The notes beneath the pieces were generated by a model. That model worked only from the letters and a program-made list of their open reading frames with translations, had not been told where the DNA came from and ran no database searches. The position numbers and the translations under genes were made by a program. Of a DNA stretch of 64,000 bases, positions 28,859-36,969 are shown in pieces. The stretch is taken from positions 930,001 through 994,000 of the forward strand of contig CAVSSL010000011.1 in assembly GCA_963730585.1 (NCBI GenBank). The letters are read 5' to 3'. The DNA is from Pedococcus_A sp963730585 (lineage in GTDB: Bacteria > Actinomycetota > Actinomycetes > Actinomycetales > Dermatophilaceae). Every line of letters begins with the position of its first letter. The stretch's first letter is position 1.

Positions 28859-28864
28859 CAGAAT
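28859..28864 (+). promoter_or_regulatory. Leaderless -10 (CAGAAT) of the HAD phosphatase gene
   Basis: CAGAAT is followed by 6 nt and then the ATG at 28871. No Shine-Dalgarno is present. Confidence 0.5.
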
Positions 28865-28870
28865 GGGCGC

Positions 28871-29671
28871 ATGACGACGCCCCGCCCGGTCGAGTGCTGG
28901 CTCACGGACATGGACGGCGTGCTCGTCCACGAGGAGCGCGCCATCCCGGGCGCCAGCGACTTCATCAAGGCCCTGGTGACGTCGGGCCGGCGCTTCCTGG
29001 TGCTGACCAACAACTCCATCTTCACGCCGCGCGACCTGCGGGCCCGGCTGCGCGCCGGCGGCATCGACGTGCCCGAGGACGCGATCTGGACCTCGGCCCT
29101 CGCCACCGCGCAGTTCCTGGACGACCAGCGACCCGGCGGCTCCGCCTACGTTGTCGGCGAGGCAGGCCTGACCACCGCCCTGCACGACATCGGCTACACG
29201 ATGACCGAGCGCGACCCCGACTACGTGGTGCTCGGCGAGACCCGCACGTACTCGTTCGAGGCGATCACCAAGGCCATCAGGCTCATCGAGAACGGCGCGC
29301 GGTTCATCGCCACCAACCCCGACCCCTCGGGTCCGTCACCCGCCGGCACCCTGCCGGCCACCGGCTCGGTCGCGGCCCTCATCACCACGGCCACCGGCGC
29401 GCAGCCCTACTTCATCGGCAAGCCCAACCCGCTGATGATGCGCAGCGCGCTCAACCGCATCGACGCCCACTCGGAGTCGACCGTGATGATCGGCGACCGC
29501 ATGGACACCGACATCATCAGCGGCCTCGAGGCCGGCCTGCGCACCGTGCTGGTGCTCACCGGCTCGACCCGGCCCGATCAGGTGCACCGCTTTCCCTACC
29601 AGCCGACGCGGGTGCTCGACTCGATCGCCGACGTGGTGCCCCTCGTGGAGCAGCTCCAGCCCGTGCCCTGA
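28871..29671 (+). CDS. HAD-superfamily (NagD-like, class IIA) phosphatase
   Basis: A 266-residue cytosolic phosphatase. Motif I LTDMDGVLVHEE (nucleophile Asp), motif II VLTNNS, the cap, the motif III lysine in GKPNPLMM, and motif IV VMIGDRMDTDI are all present. NagD-like enzymes dephosphorylate small sugar or nucleotide phosphates; the substrate is unknown. The ATG at 28871 is favoured by the CAGAAT hexamer 6 nt upstream; an in-frame ATG 15 nt earlier is possible. A GTATGCC element follows the stop by 1 nt. Confidence 0.9.
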   Translation: MTTPRPVECWLTDMDGVLVHEERAIPGASDFIKALVTSGRRFLVLTNNSIFTPRDLRARLRAGGIDVPEDAIWTSALATAQFLDDQRPGGSAYVVGEAGLTTALHDIGYTMTERDPDYVVLGETRTYSFEAITKAIRLIENGARFIATNPDPSGPSPAGTLPATGSVAALITTATGAQPYFIGKPNPLMMRSALNRIDAHSESTVMIGDRMDTDIISGLEAGLRTVLVLTGSTRPDQVHRFPYQPTRVLDSIADVVPLVEQLQPVP

Positions 29672-29672
29672 G

Positions 29673-29682
29673 CGGTATGCCG
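29673..29682 (+). repeat. GTATGCC element (CGGTATGCCG) between convergent genes
   Basis: Extended form CGGTATGCCGTGTG, directly after the HAD gene stop and 24 nt from the metF stop. Confidence 0.6.
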
Positions 29683-29705
29683 TGTGCGCGCCCCCGCGCG
29701 CGCTG

Positions 29706-30644
29706 TCAGCCGGCGCTCTCGACGCTCGCCACGGGAAGGCTGAGGTTGCCGTAGACCTCGAGGGTCGCCGTGGAGCGGTTCATGGTGATGAAGTGCAGGC
29801 CGGGCGCGCCCTCGGACAGCATCCGCTCGGCGAGCTCGGTGGCGATCTGCACGCCGACCTCGCGGATCGCCTGCGGGTCGCCGGCCACCGCCTCGAGCCG
29901 CGCCACCACCGGCGGTGGGAGCGGGGTGCCCATGAGCTCGGACATGCGGGCGATCTGCTTGAAGTTCGTCACGGGCATCAGGCCCGGCGTGACCGGGAGG
30001 TCGCAGCGCGCGGCGACGGCGTCGCGCAGCCGCAGGTAGGAGTCGGCGTCGAAGACCATCTGGCTCACTGCGAACGACGCCCCGGCCTCGTGCTTGCGCA
30101 CCAGCACCTCGACGTCGTGCTCGAGGTCGGGCGACTCGGGGTGGACGTCGGGGAAGGCGGCGACACCGACGGTGAAGTCCCCGAGTCCGCGGACCAGCCG
30201 GACGAGGTCCTCGGCGTGGTCGAGACCCTCGGGGTGGGCCACCCAGGGGCCCCGCACGTTGCCCGGCGGGTCGCCCCGGAGGGCGAGGATGCTGCGGACT
30301 CCGGCGGCGGCATACTGCCCCACCACCTGGCGCAGCTGCGCCACCGAGGCGTTCACGCAGGTGAGGTGCGCGAGCGGGGTCAGGGTGGTCTCGCGGGCGA
30401 TGCGCTCGGTCACCCGCACGGTGCGGTCCTGGGTGGTGCCGCCGGCGCCGTAGGTGACGGAGACGAAGTCGGGACGCACCCGCTCGAGGCGCCGGATGGC
30501 CTCCCACAGCACCGCCTCGGACGCGTCGTCCTTGGGCGGGAAGAACTCGAAGCTGATCGACGGCCCCTGCGCAGCGAGCATGCGCGGGATCGACCGGGTG
30601 ATGTTCTCCGGTCGACGCAGCCGGGAGGGCTGTCCGAGTGCCAT
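29706..30644 (-). CDS. metF: Methylenetetrahydrofolate reductase
   Basis: A 312-residue FAD enzyme making 5-methyltetrahydrofolate for methionine synthesis. Conserved parts: SFEFFPPKDD (catalytic Glu region, about residues 31-40), VSVTYGAGGTTQDRT, HLTCVN, LALRGDPPG and FAVSQMVFDADSYL. By order it corresponds to Rv2172c of M. tuberculosis. TACGCT ends 6 nt before the ATG with no Shine-Dalgarno, so a leaderless mRNA is likely. It carries one in-frame GTATGCC element (Tyr TAT-Ala). Confidence 0.93.
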   Translation of the reverse strand: MALGQPSRLRRPENITRSIPRMLAAQGPSISFEFFPPKDDASEAVLWEAIRRLERVRPDFVSVTYGAGGTTQDRTVRVTERIARETTLTPLAHLTCVNASVAQLRQVVGQYAAAGVRSILALRGDPPGNVRGPWVAHPEGLDHAEDLVRLVRGLGDFTVGVAAFPDVHPESPDLEHDVEVLVRKHEAGASFAVSQMVFDADSYLRLRDAVAARCDLPVTPGLMPVTNFKQIARMSELMGTPLPPPVVARLEAVAGDPQAIREVGVQIATELAERMLSEGAPGLHFITMNRSTATLEVYGNLSLPVASVESAG

Positions 30645-30650
30645 GCGGCG

Positions 30651-30680
30651 AGCGTAGTTCAGGAGGCGTCACGTTAGGCT
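30651..30680. promoter_or_regulatory. Overlapping divergent promoters of metF and the polyprenyl synthase gene
   Basis: Minus strand: TACGCT (30656-30651), 6 nt before the metF ATG. Plus strand: TAGGCT (30675-30680), predicting a 5' leader of about 78 nt for the synthase gene. The -35 region of one overlaps the -10 of the other. Confidence 0.55.
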
Positions 30681-30764
30681 CGGGGCAACACATCCTGAGA
30701 CCGCCGGGCCGCCGCCGTGACCAGCACGGACCAGCACGGAGGCCCACCGCCGTGAGGAGACTCA

Positions 30765-31850
30765 GTGCGCAACCCGCTCGATGCCGCCGACCTGCGCACC
30801 CGTGTGCAGGAGTGCGTGGACGCCGAGCTGGCCACGCAGTCGGCGGTGCTCGCCGAGGTCGGGCCCGACGCCCAGGACCTGCTCGCGGCGGTGCGCTCGC
30901 TCCTCTCCGGTGGCAAGCGGCTGCGCGCGGCGTTCCTCTACTGGGGCTACCGCGCCGCCGGCCAGCCGGACTCCCCCGAGCTGATCCGCCTCGCGACCGC
31001 CATGGAGTTCTTCCAGGCGGCCGCCCTCATCCACGACGACGTCATGGACGACAGCGACACCCGCCGCGGCCTGCCGGCTGCGCACCGGGCGCTCGCAGCC
31101 CGGCACAGTGACGAGGACTGGTCGGGCGACGCCGACCGGTTCGGCGTCGCGGGCGCCATCCTCGCCGGCAACCTGTGCCTCAACTGGACGGAGGAGCTGT
31201 TCTCCACCTGCGGCCTGCCCGCAGAGCACCTCGCCCGCGGCCGTGCCGTCTTCGACCGGATGCGCACCCAGCTCATGGGCGGCCAGTTCCTCGACGTGGT
31301 GGAGTCGGCCCGCCCCTGGGACGGCCTGAGCACCGCCGAACGGGTCGAACGGGCCAGCCGCGTCATCCGTTACAAGAGCGCCAAGTACACGATCGAGCAC
31401 CCGCTGCTCATCGGCGCCAGCGCCGGCGGGGCGAGTGAGCCCGACCTGGCAGCCCTCTCCCGCTACGGCCTCGACCTCGGTCACGCCTTCCAGCTGCGCG
31501 ACGACCTTCTCGGCGTCTTCGGCGACCCCGCCGCCACGGGCAAACCGGCCGGCGACGACCTGCGGGAGGGCAAGCGCACCGTGCTCATCGCGCACACCCT
31601 CGAGGGTGCCGACGGACACGGCCGCGAGGTCGTCGAGGCGGGGCTCGGCCGCGCCGACCTCGACGCCACAGGCGTGGAGCAGATGCGTGAGGTGATCGTC
31701 GCCTCCGGTGCGGTCGACGCCGTCGAGGCCGAGATCGCCCGGCTCGCCGACGCGGCCCGCCTGGCCCTGAAGTCCACCGGGGGCCTGGCCGACGAGGCGC
31801 TCGACGTGCTCGACGCCCTCATCGACTTCTCGACGGCCCGCTCGGCCTGA
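30765..31850 (+). CDS. Trans-polyprenyl diphosphate synthase (GGPP synthase-like)
   Basis: A 361-residue isoprenyl diphosphate synthase, cytosolic. GGKRLRAAFLYWGYRAAG, the first Asp-rich motif LIHDDVMDDSDTRRG (about residues 87-101) and the second FQLRDDLLGVFGD are complete. Chain length cannot be fixed with confidence; a geranylgeranyl product is typical of this clade. By position it matches idsA2 (Rv2173) between metF and Rv2175c. The GTG start has GTGAGGAGA upstream. A GTATGCC hairpin follows the stop. Confidence 0.9.
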   Translation: MRNPLDAADLRTRVQECVDAELATQSAVLAEVGPDAQDLLAAVRSLLSGGKRLRAAFLYWGYRAAGQPDSPELIRLATAMEFFQAAALIHDDVMDDSDTRRGLPAAHRALAARHSDEDWSGDADRFGVAGAILAGNLCLNWTEELFSTCGLPAEHLARGRAVFDRMRTQLMGGQFLDVVESARPWDGLSTAERVERASRVIRYKSAKYTIEHPLLIGASAGGASEPDLAALSRYGLDLGHAFQLRDDLLGVFGDPAATGKPAGDDLREGKRTVLIAHTLEGADGHGREVVEAGLGRADLDATGVEQMREVIVASGAVDAVEAEIARLADAARLALKSTGGLADEALDVLDALIDFSTARSA

Positions 31851-31872
31851 CGCCCGCGCGTCGCGCGGTCCC

Positions 31873-31898
31873 CGGTATGCCGGCCGCGCGGCATACCG
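31873..31898. terminator. Hairpin made of two inverted GTATGCC elements
   Basis: CGGTATGCCG (31873-31882), 6 nt, CGGCATACCG (31889-31898). It lies 23 nt after the synthase stop and 40 nt from the convergent HTH gene stop, so it may serve both strands. Confidence 0.8.
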
Positions 31899-31937
31899 CG
31901 TCGGCTCACGCGCGAGGCACGTCCCTTGGCTTCACGC

Positions 31938-32333
31938 CTAGAAGGCGGTCTCCATCGCCCGGCGGCGCACCTCGGTCTTGAAACCCGAGGCCAGGGCGTC
32001 GATGGGCGCGCCCTCGACCGGCAGGGTGGCGTCGGGCGTGAACAGCCAGCGCAGGATGTCCTCGTCGCCCATGCCGCCGTCACCGAGCACGGTGAAGGTG
32101 CCCTTCAGGTGCGGCAGCGCCTTCTCGTCGAGGAAGCGGGCCGGGACGTGCACGACCCGACGCTCCCCGAGCCGGGCCGCGAGCAGCTCGCGGTCCTCGA
32201 TCATCCGGCGCACGGTCGACAGCGGGACCGCCAGCCGCTCGGCCACGTCGGGCACGGTCAGCCACTCGCCGACCAGCTCCTCGAGCGGGGTCTCGGTGGG
32301 GTCGCCTGCGGTGTTCGACGGCTGTTCGGTCAC
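31938..32333 (-). CDS. Rv2175c-family DNA-binding protein (predicted PknL partner)
   Basis: A 131-residue protein with an N-terminal winged/excisionase-type helix-turn-helix: WLTVPDVAERLAVPLSTVRR (about residues 25-44), then RRVVHVPARFLDE. The C-terminal part matches Rv2175c, which in M. tuberculosis binds DNA and is phosphorylated by the adjacent kinase PknL. Thr residues in the N-terminal tail (PSNTAGDPTETP) are candidate phosphosites by analogy. The kinase is retained here but a LysM gene lies between them. GTG start, with CAGGCT ending 6 nt upstream (leaderless). Confidence 0.85.
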   Translation of the reverse strand: MTEQPSNTAGDPTETPLEELVGEWLTVPDVAERLAVPLSTVRRMIEDRELLAARLGERRVVHVPARFLDEKALPHLKGTFTVLGDGGMGDEDILRWLFTPDATLPVEGAPIDALASGFKTEVRRRAMETAF

Positions 32334-32368
32334 GCGCACAGCCTGCCAGCGAACGGCCACAAATCAAA

Positions 32369-32382
32369 TTACATCGATGTAA
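32369..32382. promoter_or_regulatory. Perfect palindrome TTACATCGATGTAA
   Basis: A 14-bp palindrome in the most AT-rich stretch of the window, 36 nt upstream of the HTH gene start and 170 nt before the LysM gene. It is a candidate operator, possibly for the HTH protein itself (inference). Confidence 0.55.
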
Positions 32383-32428
32383 GTCGATATGAGTCGGACC
32401 GTCGTGGTGTACCGTCACACCAGCCTCA

Positions 32429-32458
32429 TTGACAACACTGACCACACGCGACTACAGC
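32429..32458 (+). promoter_or_regulatory. Candidate promoter of the LysM/transglycosylase gene
   Basis: TTGACA (32429-32434), 18 nt, TACAGC (32453-32458). It predicts a leader of about 85 nt, which contains a 7-bp hairpin CGGGACC-CAC-GGTCCCG (32508-32524). Confidence 0.5.
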
Positions 32459-32551
32459 CGACACTGCAACACCAGGACCACCACACCACTGAGCCTGACC
32501 AGCCCGCCGGGACCCACGGTCCCGCCGGGGGCGCGCTGAAAGGACTCCCTC

Positions 32552-33919
32552 ATGTCTCCGGTCTTCGCCCACCTGCCGGCCACGTCGCCGGCGGCGCTGC
32601 CCCAGACGGCGATCGTCCAGAAGAGCAAGCCGGCCCCCCACGGGTGGACCACGCACGTCGTCCGCAGCGGTGACACGGTCGCCGACCTCGCGCTGCGCTA
32701 CGGCACCACCAACGGCGTGATCATCCAGAGGAACCACCTGCGCGGCGGCGGCCACGTGCTGCAGGTGGGGCAGCGGCTGGCCGTCCCCCGCACCGCGAAG
32801 ATGGCGGCCCAGGCTGCCGCACGGGCCAAGGCCGCCCGTGTCGCCGCGGCGAAGCGCCGGGCCGCCGAGATCCGCCGCACCACCTACACCGTCCGCTCCG
32901 GCGACACCCTCAGCGGCATCGCCTCGAAGCGACACGTCTCGCTCGCCTCGCTGCTCAAGCGCAACAGGCTCAAGGCCACCTCGACGATCTACGTGGGGCA
33001 GAAGCTGCGGATCCCGGGTTCCTCCGGTGGGTCCTCCGGCAGCTCCTCGTCGGCAACGCGCCGTCCCGCCGCCTCCGCCTACATCACGACGACCTACCGG
33101 GTGAAGTCCGGCGACACCCTGGGCGCGATCGCCCAGCGCGCGAAGATGCCGCTCGGCACCCTGCTCAAGCTCAACCGGCTCTCGACGCGCAGCATCATCC
33201 ACCCCGGCCAGGTGCTCAAGGTGAAGGCGTCCAAGGCCGCCGCCGCCCGGGCCGCCGCCAAGGCCGCCGCCAGCCGCTACACCGTCCGCTCGGGCGACAC
33301 CCTCAGCGCCATCGCGGTGCGCCTCGGCACCACGCAGGCGGCCCTCGTCAAGCTCAACAGGCTGCGCAACCCGCACAGCCTGCAGGTGGGACAGAAGCTC
33401 CGCGTGCCGGCGCGCGCGGCGAAGGCCAAAGCCGCCTACAGCAGCAACACGTTCGCGGGCCGCACCTACCCCAGCGCGGTGGTCCGGGCGGCCGCCAAGA
33501 ACCGGGCCCACCTCGCGCGCGTGGGCGTGCCCAGCCGCGCGCAGACCCGCCAGATGATCATCAACACCGCCCGACGCCACGGTGTCGACCCGCGGCTCGC
33601 ACTGGCGGTCAGCTGGCAGGAGTCCGGCTGGAACCAGCGGCAGGTCTCGGTGGCCAACGCGATCGGCGCCATGCAGGTGATCCCGTCCTCCGGCGAGTGG
33701 GCCTCGCAGATGGCCGGCCGCCGCCTCAACCTGCTCCGGACCCAGGACAACGTCACCGCCGGTGTCGTGATCCTGCGCTCGCTGACCCGGTCGGCCAAGA
33801 ACACCGACCAGGCCATCGCCGGCTACTACCAGGGGCTGTACTCGGTGCAGAAGAACGGCATGTACGCCGACACCAAGCACTACGTCGCCGCCGTCAAGGC
33901 GCACCGGGCCCGGATGTGA
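32552..33919 (+). CDS. LysM-repeat protein with C-terminal lytic transglycosylase (SLT) domain
   Basis: A 455-residue wall-directed protein. Four LysM repeats begin near residues 34 (HVVRSGDTVADLALRYG), 110 (YTVRSGDTLSGIA), 185 (YRVKSGDTLGAIA) and 246 (YTVRSGDTLSAIA), joined by Ala/Lys-rich linkers. A transglycosylase-like domain covers about residues 330-455: WQESGWNQ with the catalytic Glu, then AIGAMQVIPSSG and AGYYQGL. It should bind and cleave peptidoglycan. The N-terminus MSPVFAHLPATSPAALPQ has no hydrophobic export signal, and an in-frame TGA 15 nt upstream excludes a longer start. Shine-Dalgarno GAAAGGA. Confidence 0.88.
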   Translation: MSPVFAHLPATSPAALPQTAIVQKSKPAPHGWTTHVVRSGDTVADLALRYGTTNGVIIQRNHLRGGGHVLQVGQRLAVPRTAKMAAQAAARAKAARVAAAKRRAAEIRRTTYTVRSGDTLSGIASKRHVSLASLLKRNRLKATSTIYVGQKLRIPGSSGGSSGSSSSATRRPAASAYITTTYRVKSGDTLGAIAQRAKMPLGTLLKLNRLSTRSIIHPGQVLKVKASKAAAARAAAKAAASRYTVRSGDTLSAIAVRLGTTQAALVKLNRLRNPHSLQVGQKLRVPARAAKAKAAYSSNTFAGRTYPSAVVRAAAKNRAHLARVGVPSRAQTRQMIINTARRHGVDPRLALAVSWQESGWNQRQVSVANAIGAMQVIPSSGEWASQMAGRRLNLLRTQDNVTAGVVILRSLTRSAKNTDQAIAGYYQGLYSVQKNGMYADTKHYVAAVKAHRARM

Positions 33920-34018
33920 CCGGTGCGAGACGGGCTCCGAGGTAACGATCCAGCCGCTGATCCCCGGCACGCGGCGCCCGTCACGGGCCCGATGTCGGGG
34001 AACGGCCCGAAACCTCCG

Positions 34019-34024
34019 TAGACT
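34019..34024 (+). promoter_or_regulatory. Leaderless -10 (TAGACT) of the PASTA kinase gene
   Basis: TAGACT is followed by exactly 6 nt and then GTG. No Shine-Dalgarno is present. Confidence 0.65.
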
Positions 34025-34030
34025 CTCCGG

Positions 34031-35953
34031 GTGTCTTCTGGTGTGACCGAGTCCCTCGTCGGGCGCGTGCTCGACGGGCGATACCGCGTCCTGTCGCACA
34101 TCGCCGACGGCGGTATGGCGACGGTCTACCTCGCCCTCGACACCCGCCTCGACCGCGAGGTGGCGCTGAAGGTCATGCGCCCCGGCCTCGCCTCCGACGA
34201 GACGTTCGTCAGCCGGTTCCGCCGCGAGGCCCGCTCGGCCGCCCGCCTCTCGCACCCCAACGTCGTCGCCGTCTTCGACCAGGGCGAGGACGACGGCAAC
34301 ATCTTCCTGGCCATGGAGTACGTGCCCGGCCAGACCCTGCGCGAGGTCATGCAGTCCGAGGGTCCGCTGACCCCGCGGGCCGCCCTCGACTTCCTGGACC
34401 CGATGCTGCAGGCGCTCGCCTCGGCGCACCGGGCCGGCATCATCCACCGCGACGTCAAGCCCGAGAACGTCATCCTGCGCGAGGACGGCACGGTCAAGGT
34501 GGCCGACTTCGGCCTGGCCCGCGCCGTGACCACGCAGACCACCGCCGCCCAGACCGGGATGCTGCTCGGCACCGTGGCCTACCTCTCGCCCGAGCAGGTC
34601 GAGCGCGGCATCGCCGACGCCCGCAGCGACGTGTATGCCGCGGGGCTGATCCTCTTCGAGATGCTCACCGGTTCGAAGGCGTTCACCGGGGACACCCCGA
34701 TCCACGTCGCCTACCAGCACGTGCACGGCTCGGTGCCCGCGCCGTCGTCACGCGTGGAGGACGTGCCCGCCGAGCTCGACGCCCTCGTGGCGCTCGCGAC
34801 CTCGCGTGACCCCGACCAGCGGCCGGCCGACGCCGACGCCTTCCTGACCGAGGTGCGCCGGACCCGGCACGCGCTCAGCCCCACCGATCTCGACCACCGA
34901 CCGGAGGGCGCCGCCGCGGCCGCCGGCGGCGCCAGCACGGTGCCCGTCGCCCGCACCACGGCTCTCCCCCTCGGCGTCGGCGCCGCCGGGGCCGGTGCCT
35001 CCGACGCCGCGCACACCGAGGTCGTGAGCCGCGCCGAGCGGGCCGAGCAGCGCGCAGAGGAACAGGGTGGCCGCGGGCCGTGGCGGTGGGCGGTGGCCGC
35101 CCTCGTCCTGCTGGCCGCGGTCGCGGCCGGGCTCTGGTGGTTCACCATGGGCCCGGGCTCGCCCACCGTCGTGCCCGTCGTCGCCGGCAAGACCTACGAG
35201 GAGGCCGCGCGCGAGCTGACCGCGGCCCACCTGACCGCCAAGCGGGTCGACGCCTTCGACGAGAAGGTGGCCAAGGGCACGGTGGTCTCGGGCAACCCCG
35301 GCGCGGGCGCCGAGGTCGGCCGCAGCACCACCGTGACCCTGACGGTCTCCAAGGGCCCGGAGCGCTACACCGTGCCGGAGCTGGTGGGCAGCACCGCGAC
35401 CGAGGCCAAGGCCCGGCTCGAGGAGAAGCGGCTGACGCTGGGCAACACGAGCCAGGCCTTCGACGAGAAGGTTCCCGCCGGGCAGATCGTCTCCACCACA
35501 CCGAAGGCCGGGACCGCCCTCAAGCGGGGCGCCGCGGTCAACATCGTGGTCAGCAAGGGGCGCCAGCCCATCGAGGTCCAGGACTTCACCGGGAAGCCCG
35601 CCGACCAGGCCGTGGCCGTCCTGAGCGAAGCCGGCCTCAACGTCGACGCCACCAAGCAGGAGTTCAGCACCGACGTGCCCAAGGGCAGCGTGATCTCCCA
35701 GTCCCCGGCGACCGGCACGCTCTACCGCGGTGACAAGGTGACGCTGGTCGTCTCCAAGGGACCGGAGATGGTGAAGGTGCCGAACGTGGAGGGCAGGCAG
35801 CTCGACAAGGCCCGCCAGATCCTCACGAGCGCGGGGTTCCAGGTGAAGGTCGAGAGCTTCATGGGCGGCATCTTCGGCACCGTCCGCAGCCAGAACCCGG
35901 GCGCCGGCGCCGACGCCCCCAAGGGCAGCGTCGTGACCCTCGTGGTCGTCTGA
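34031..35953 (+). CDS. pknL: PASTA-domain Ser/Thr protein kinase (PknL position)
   Basis: A 640-residue membrane kinase. N-terminal kinase: glycine loop IADGGMATVYLA, Lys47, catalytic HRDVKPENV (Asp141), VADFGLARA and a Thr-rich activation loop. A juxtamembrane region follows, then one membrane helix (about residues 350-372) and four extracellular PASTA domains of about 66 residues each, which bind muropeptides in related kinases. By order (polyprenyl synthase, Rv2175c, kinase, aroG) it is the counterpart of M. tuberculosis pknL. That protein lacks PASTA domains, so the symbol rests on position. GTG start, leaderless-type promoter. One GTATGCC element is in frame. Confidence 0.9.
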   Translation: MSSGVTESLVGRVLDGRYRVLSHIADGGMATVYLALDTRLDREVALKVMRPGLASDETFVSRFRREARSAARLSHPNVVAVFDQGEDDGNIFLAMEYVPGQTLREVMQSEGPLTPRAALDFLDPMLQALASAHRAGIIHRDVKPENVILREDGTVKVADFGLARAVTTQTTAAQTGMLLGTVAYLSPEQVERGIADARSDVYAAGLILFEMLTGSKAFTGDTPIHVAYQHVHGSVPAPSSRVEDVPAELDALVALATSRDPDQRPADADAFLTEVRRTRHALSPTDLDHRPEGAAAAAGGASTVPVARTTALPLGVGAAGAGASDAAHTEVVSRAERAEQRAEEQGGRGPWRWAVAALVLLAAVAAGLWWFTMGPGSPTVVPVVAGKTYEEAARELTAAHLTAKRVDAFDEKVAKGTVVSGNPGAGAEVGRSTTVTLTVSKGPERYTVPELVGSTATEAKARLEEKRLTLGNTSQAFDEKVPAGQIVSTTPKAGTALKRGAAVNIVVSKGRQPIEVQDFTGKPADQAVAVLSEAGLNVDATKQEFSTDVPKGSVISQSPATGTLYRGDKVTLVVSKGPEMVKVPNVEGRQLDKARQILTSAGFQVKVESFMGGIFGTVRSQNPGAGADAPKGSVVTLVVV

Positions 35954-35982
35954 CCGCGTCGTCCTCCGCCTGCGACCACAGC

Positions 35983-36918
35983 ATGACCGCCTCCACCGCC
36001 ACGCGTTCCTCCGTGCGCGAAGCCCGCCTCGCCACACTCCTCCTCATGGCTGTCACCGCAGTCTGGGGCTCGACGTTCTTCCTCATCCGCGACCTCGTCG
36101 CGCACGTGCCCTCGGCGGACTTCCTCGCCGTGCGGTTCGCCATCGCCGCGGTGGTGATGTTCGCGGTGTTCCGGCGGCAGACCCTCGCCCTGTCGCGGGC
36201 CGACCTGCTGACCGGTGTCGTCCTCGGCGGGCTCTACGGCGCGGCCCAGCTGCTGCAGACCACCGGGCTCGAGCACACCGACGCCTCGGTCTCGGGGTTC
36301 GTCACCGGCACCTACGTCGTGCTCACCCCCGTGTTCGGCGCGCTGCTGCTGCGCGACCGCATCGCCGGCTCCACCTGGGTCGCCGTCGGCCTGGCCACCG
36401 CCGGACTGGCGCTCCTCTCCCTGCGCGGGCTCTCGATCGGCTACGGCGAGGCGCTCACGCTGGCCTCGGCGGCGCTCTACGCGCTGCACATCATCGGCCT
36501 CGGCCGGTTCAGCCGCTCCCACACCGCCACGGGGCTGGCGACGGTGCAGGCCTTCGTGATCACCGTCCTGTGCTTCGTCGCCGCCGTCCCGGGCGGCGTG
36601 ACGCTCCCGGCCACCGGCGGCCAGTGGGCCTCGCTGCTCTACATGGCCCTGGTGGCGGGCGCGGTCGCCCTGTGGGCGCAGACGTGGGCGCAGTCGCACC
36701 TGCCTGCCACCCGGGCCGCGATCGTCATGACGCTGGAGCCGGTCTTCGCGGCCTTCTTCGCCGTGCTGGCCGGTGGCGAGCGCCTGACCGCCCGGATGCT
36801 GGGAGGCGGCGCGCTGGTGCTGACCGCGATGTACGTCGTGGAGCTGCTGGGCCGCCGCAAGCCCGAGGTCACGGCGGAGGAGGACCCGCCCGCCGAGCTG
36901 CTGCACCACGAGGTCTAG
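35983..36918 (+). CDS. EamA/DMT-family transporter
   Basis: A 311-residue inner membrane protein with ten hydrophobic segments in two EamA halves: VTAVWGSTFFLIRDLV at the first helix, and TRAAIVMTLEPVFAAFFAVLAGGERL in the second half, the typical conserved loop. Family members export or import small metabolites; no substrate can be assigned. It lies 29 nt after the kinase gene. Its stop codon falls inside the first unit of a 15-bp tandem repeat. Confidence 0.9.
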   Translation: MTASTATRSSVREARLATLLLMAVTAVWGSTFFLIRDLVAHVPSADFLAVRFAIAAVVMFAVFRRQTLALSRADLLTGVVLGGLYGAAQLLQTTGLEHTDASVSGFVTGTYVVLTPVFGALLLRDRIAGSTWVAVGLATAGLALLSLRGLSIGYGEALTLASAALYALHIIGLGRFSRSHTATGLATVQAFVITVLCFVAAVPGGVTLPATGGQWASLLYMALVAGAVALWAQTWAQSHLPATRAAIVMTLEPVFAAFFAVLAGGERLTARMLGGGALVLTAMYVVELLGRRKPEVTAEEDPPAELLHHEV

Positions 36919-36969
36919 CGCGGCGAGGTCCAGCGCAACGAGGTCTGGCGCGGCGAGGTCTAGCGCGGG
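36910..36969. repeat. 15-bp tandem repeat carrying the stop codons of two convergent genes
   Basis: Four units: GAGGTCTAGCGCGGC, GAGGTCCAGCGCAAC, GAGGTCTGGCGCGGC and GAGGTCTAGCGCGGG. The CTAG in units 1 and 4 supplies a TAG on both strands: unit 1 ends the DMT gene and unit 4 ends the aldolase gene. Confidence 0.9.

Noticed and set aside
32383..32551. c-di-AMP (ydaO-type) riboswitch ahead of the LysM gene
   Set aside because: These riboswitches often precede wall hydrolase genes, but the conserved ydaO core sequences are not present; only a short hairpin is.
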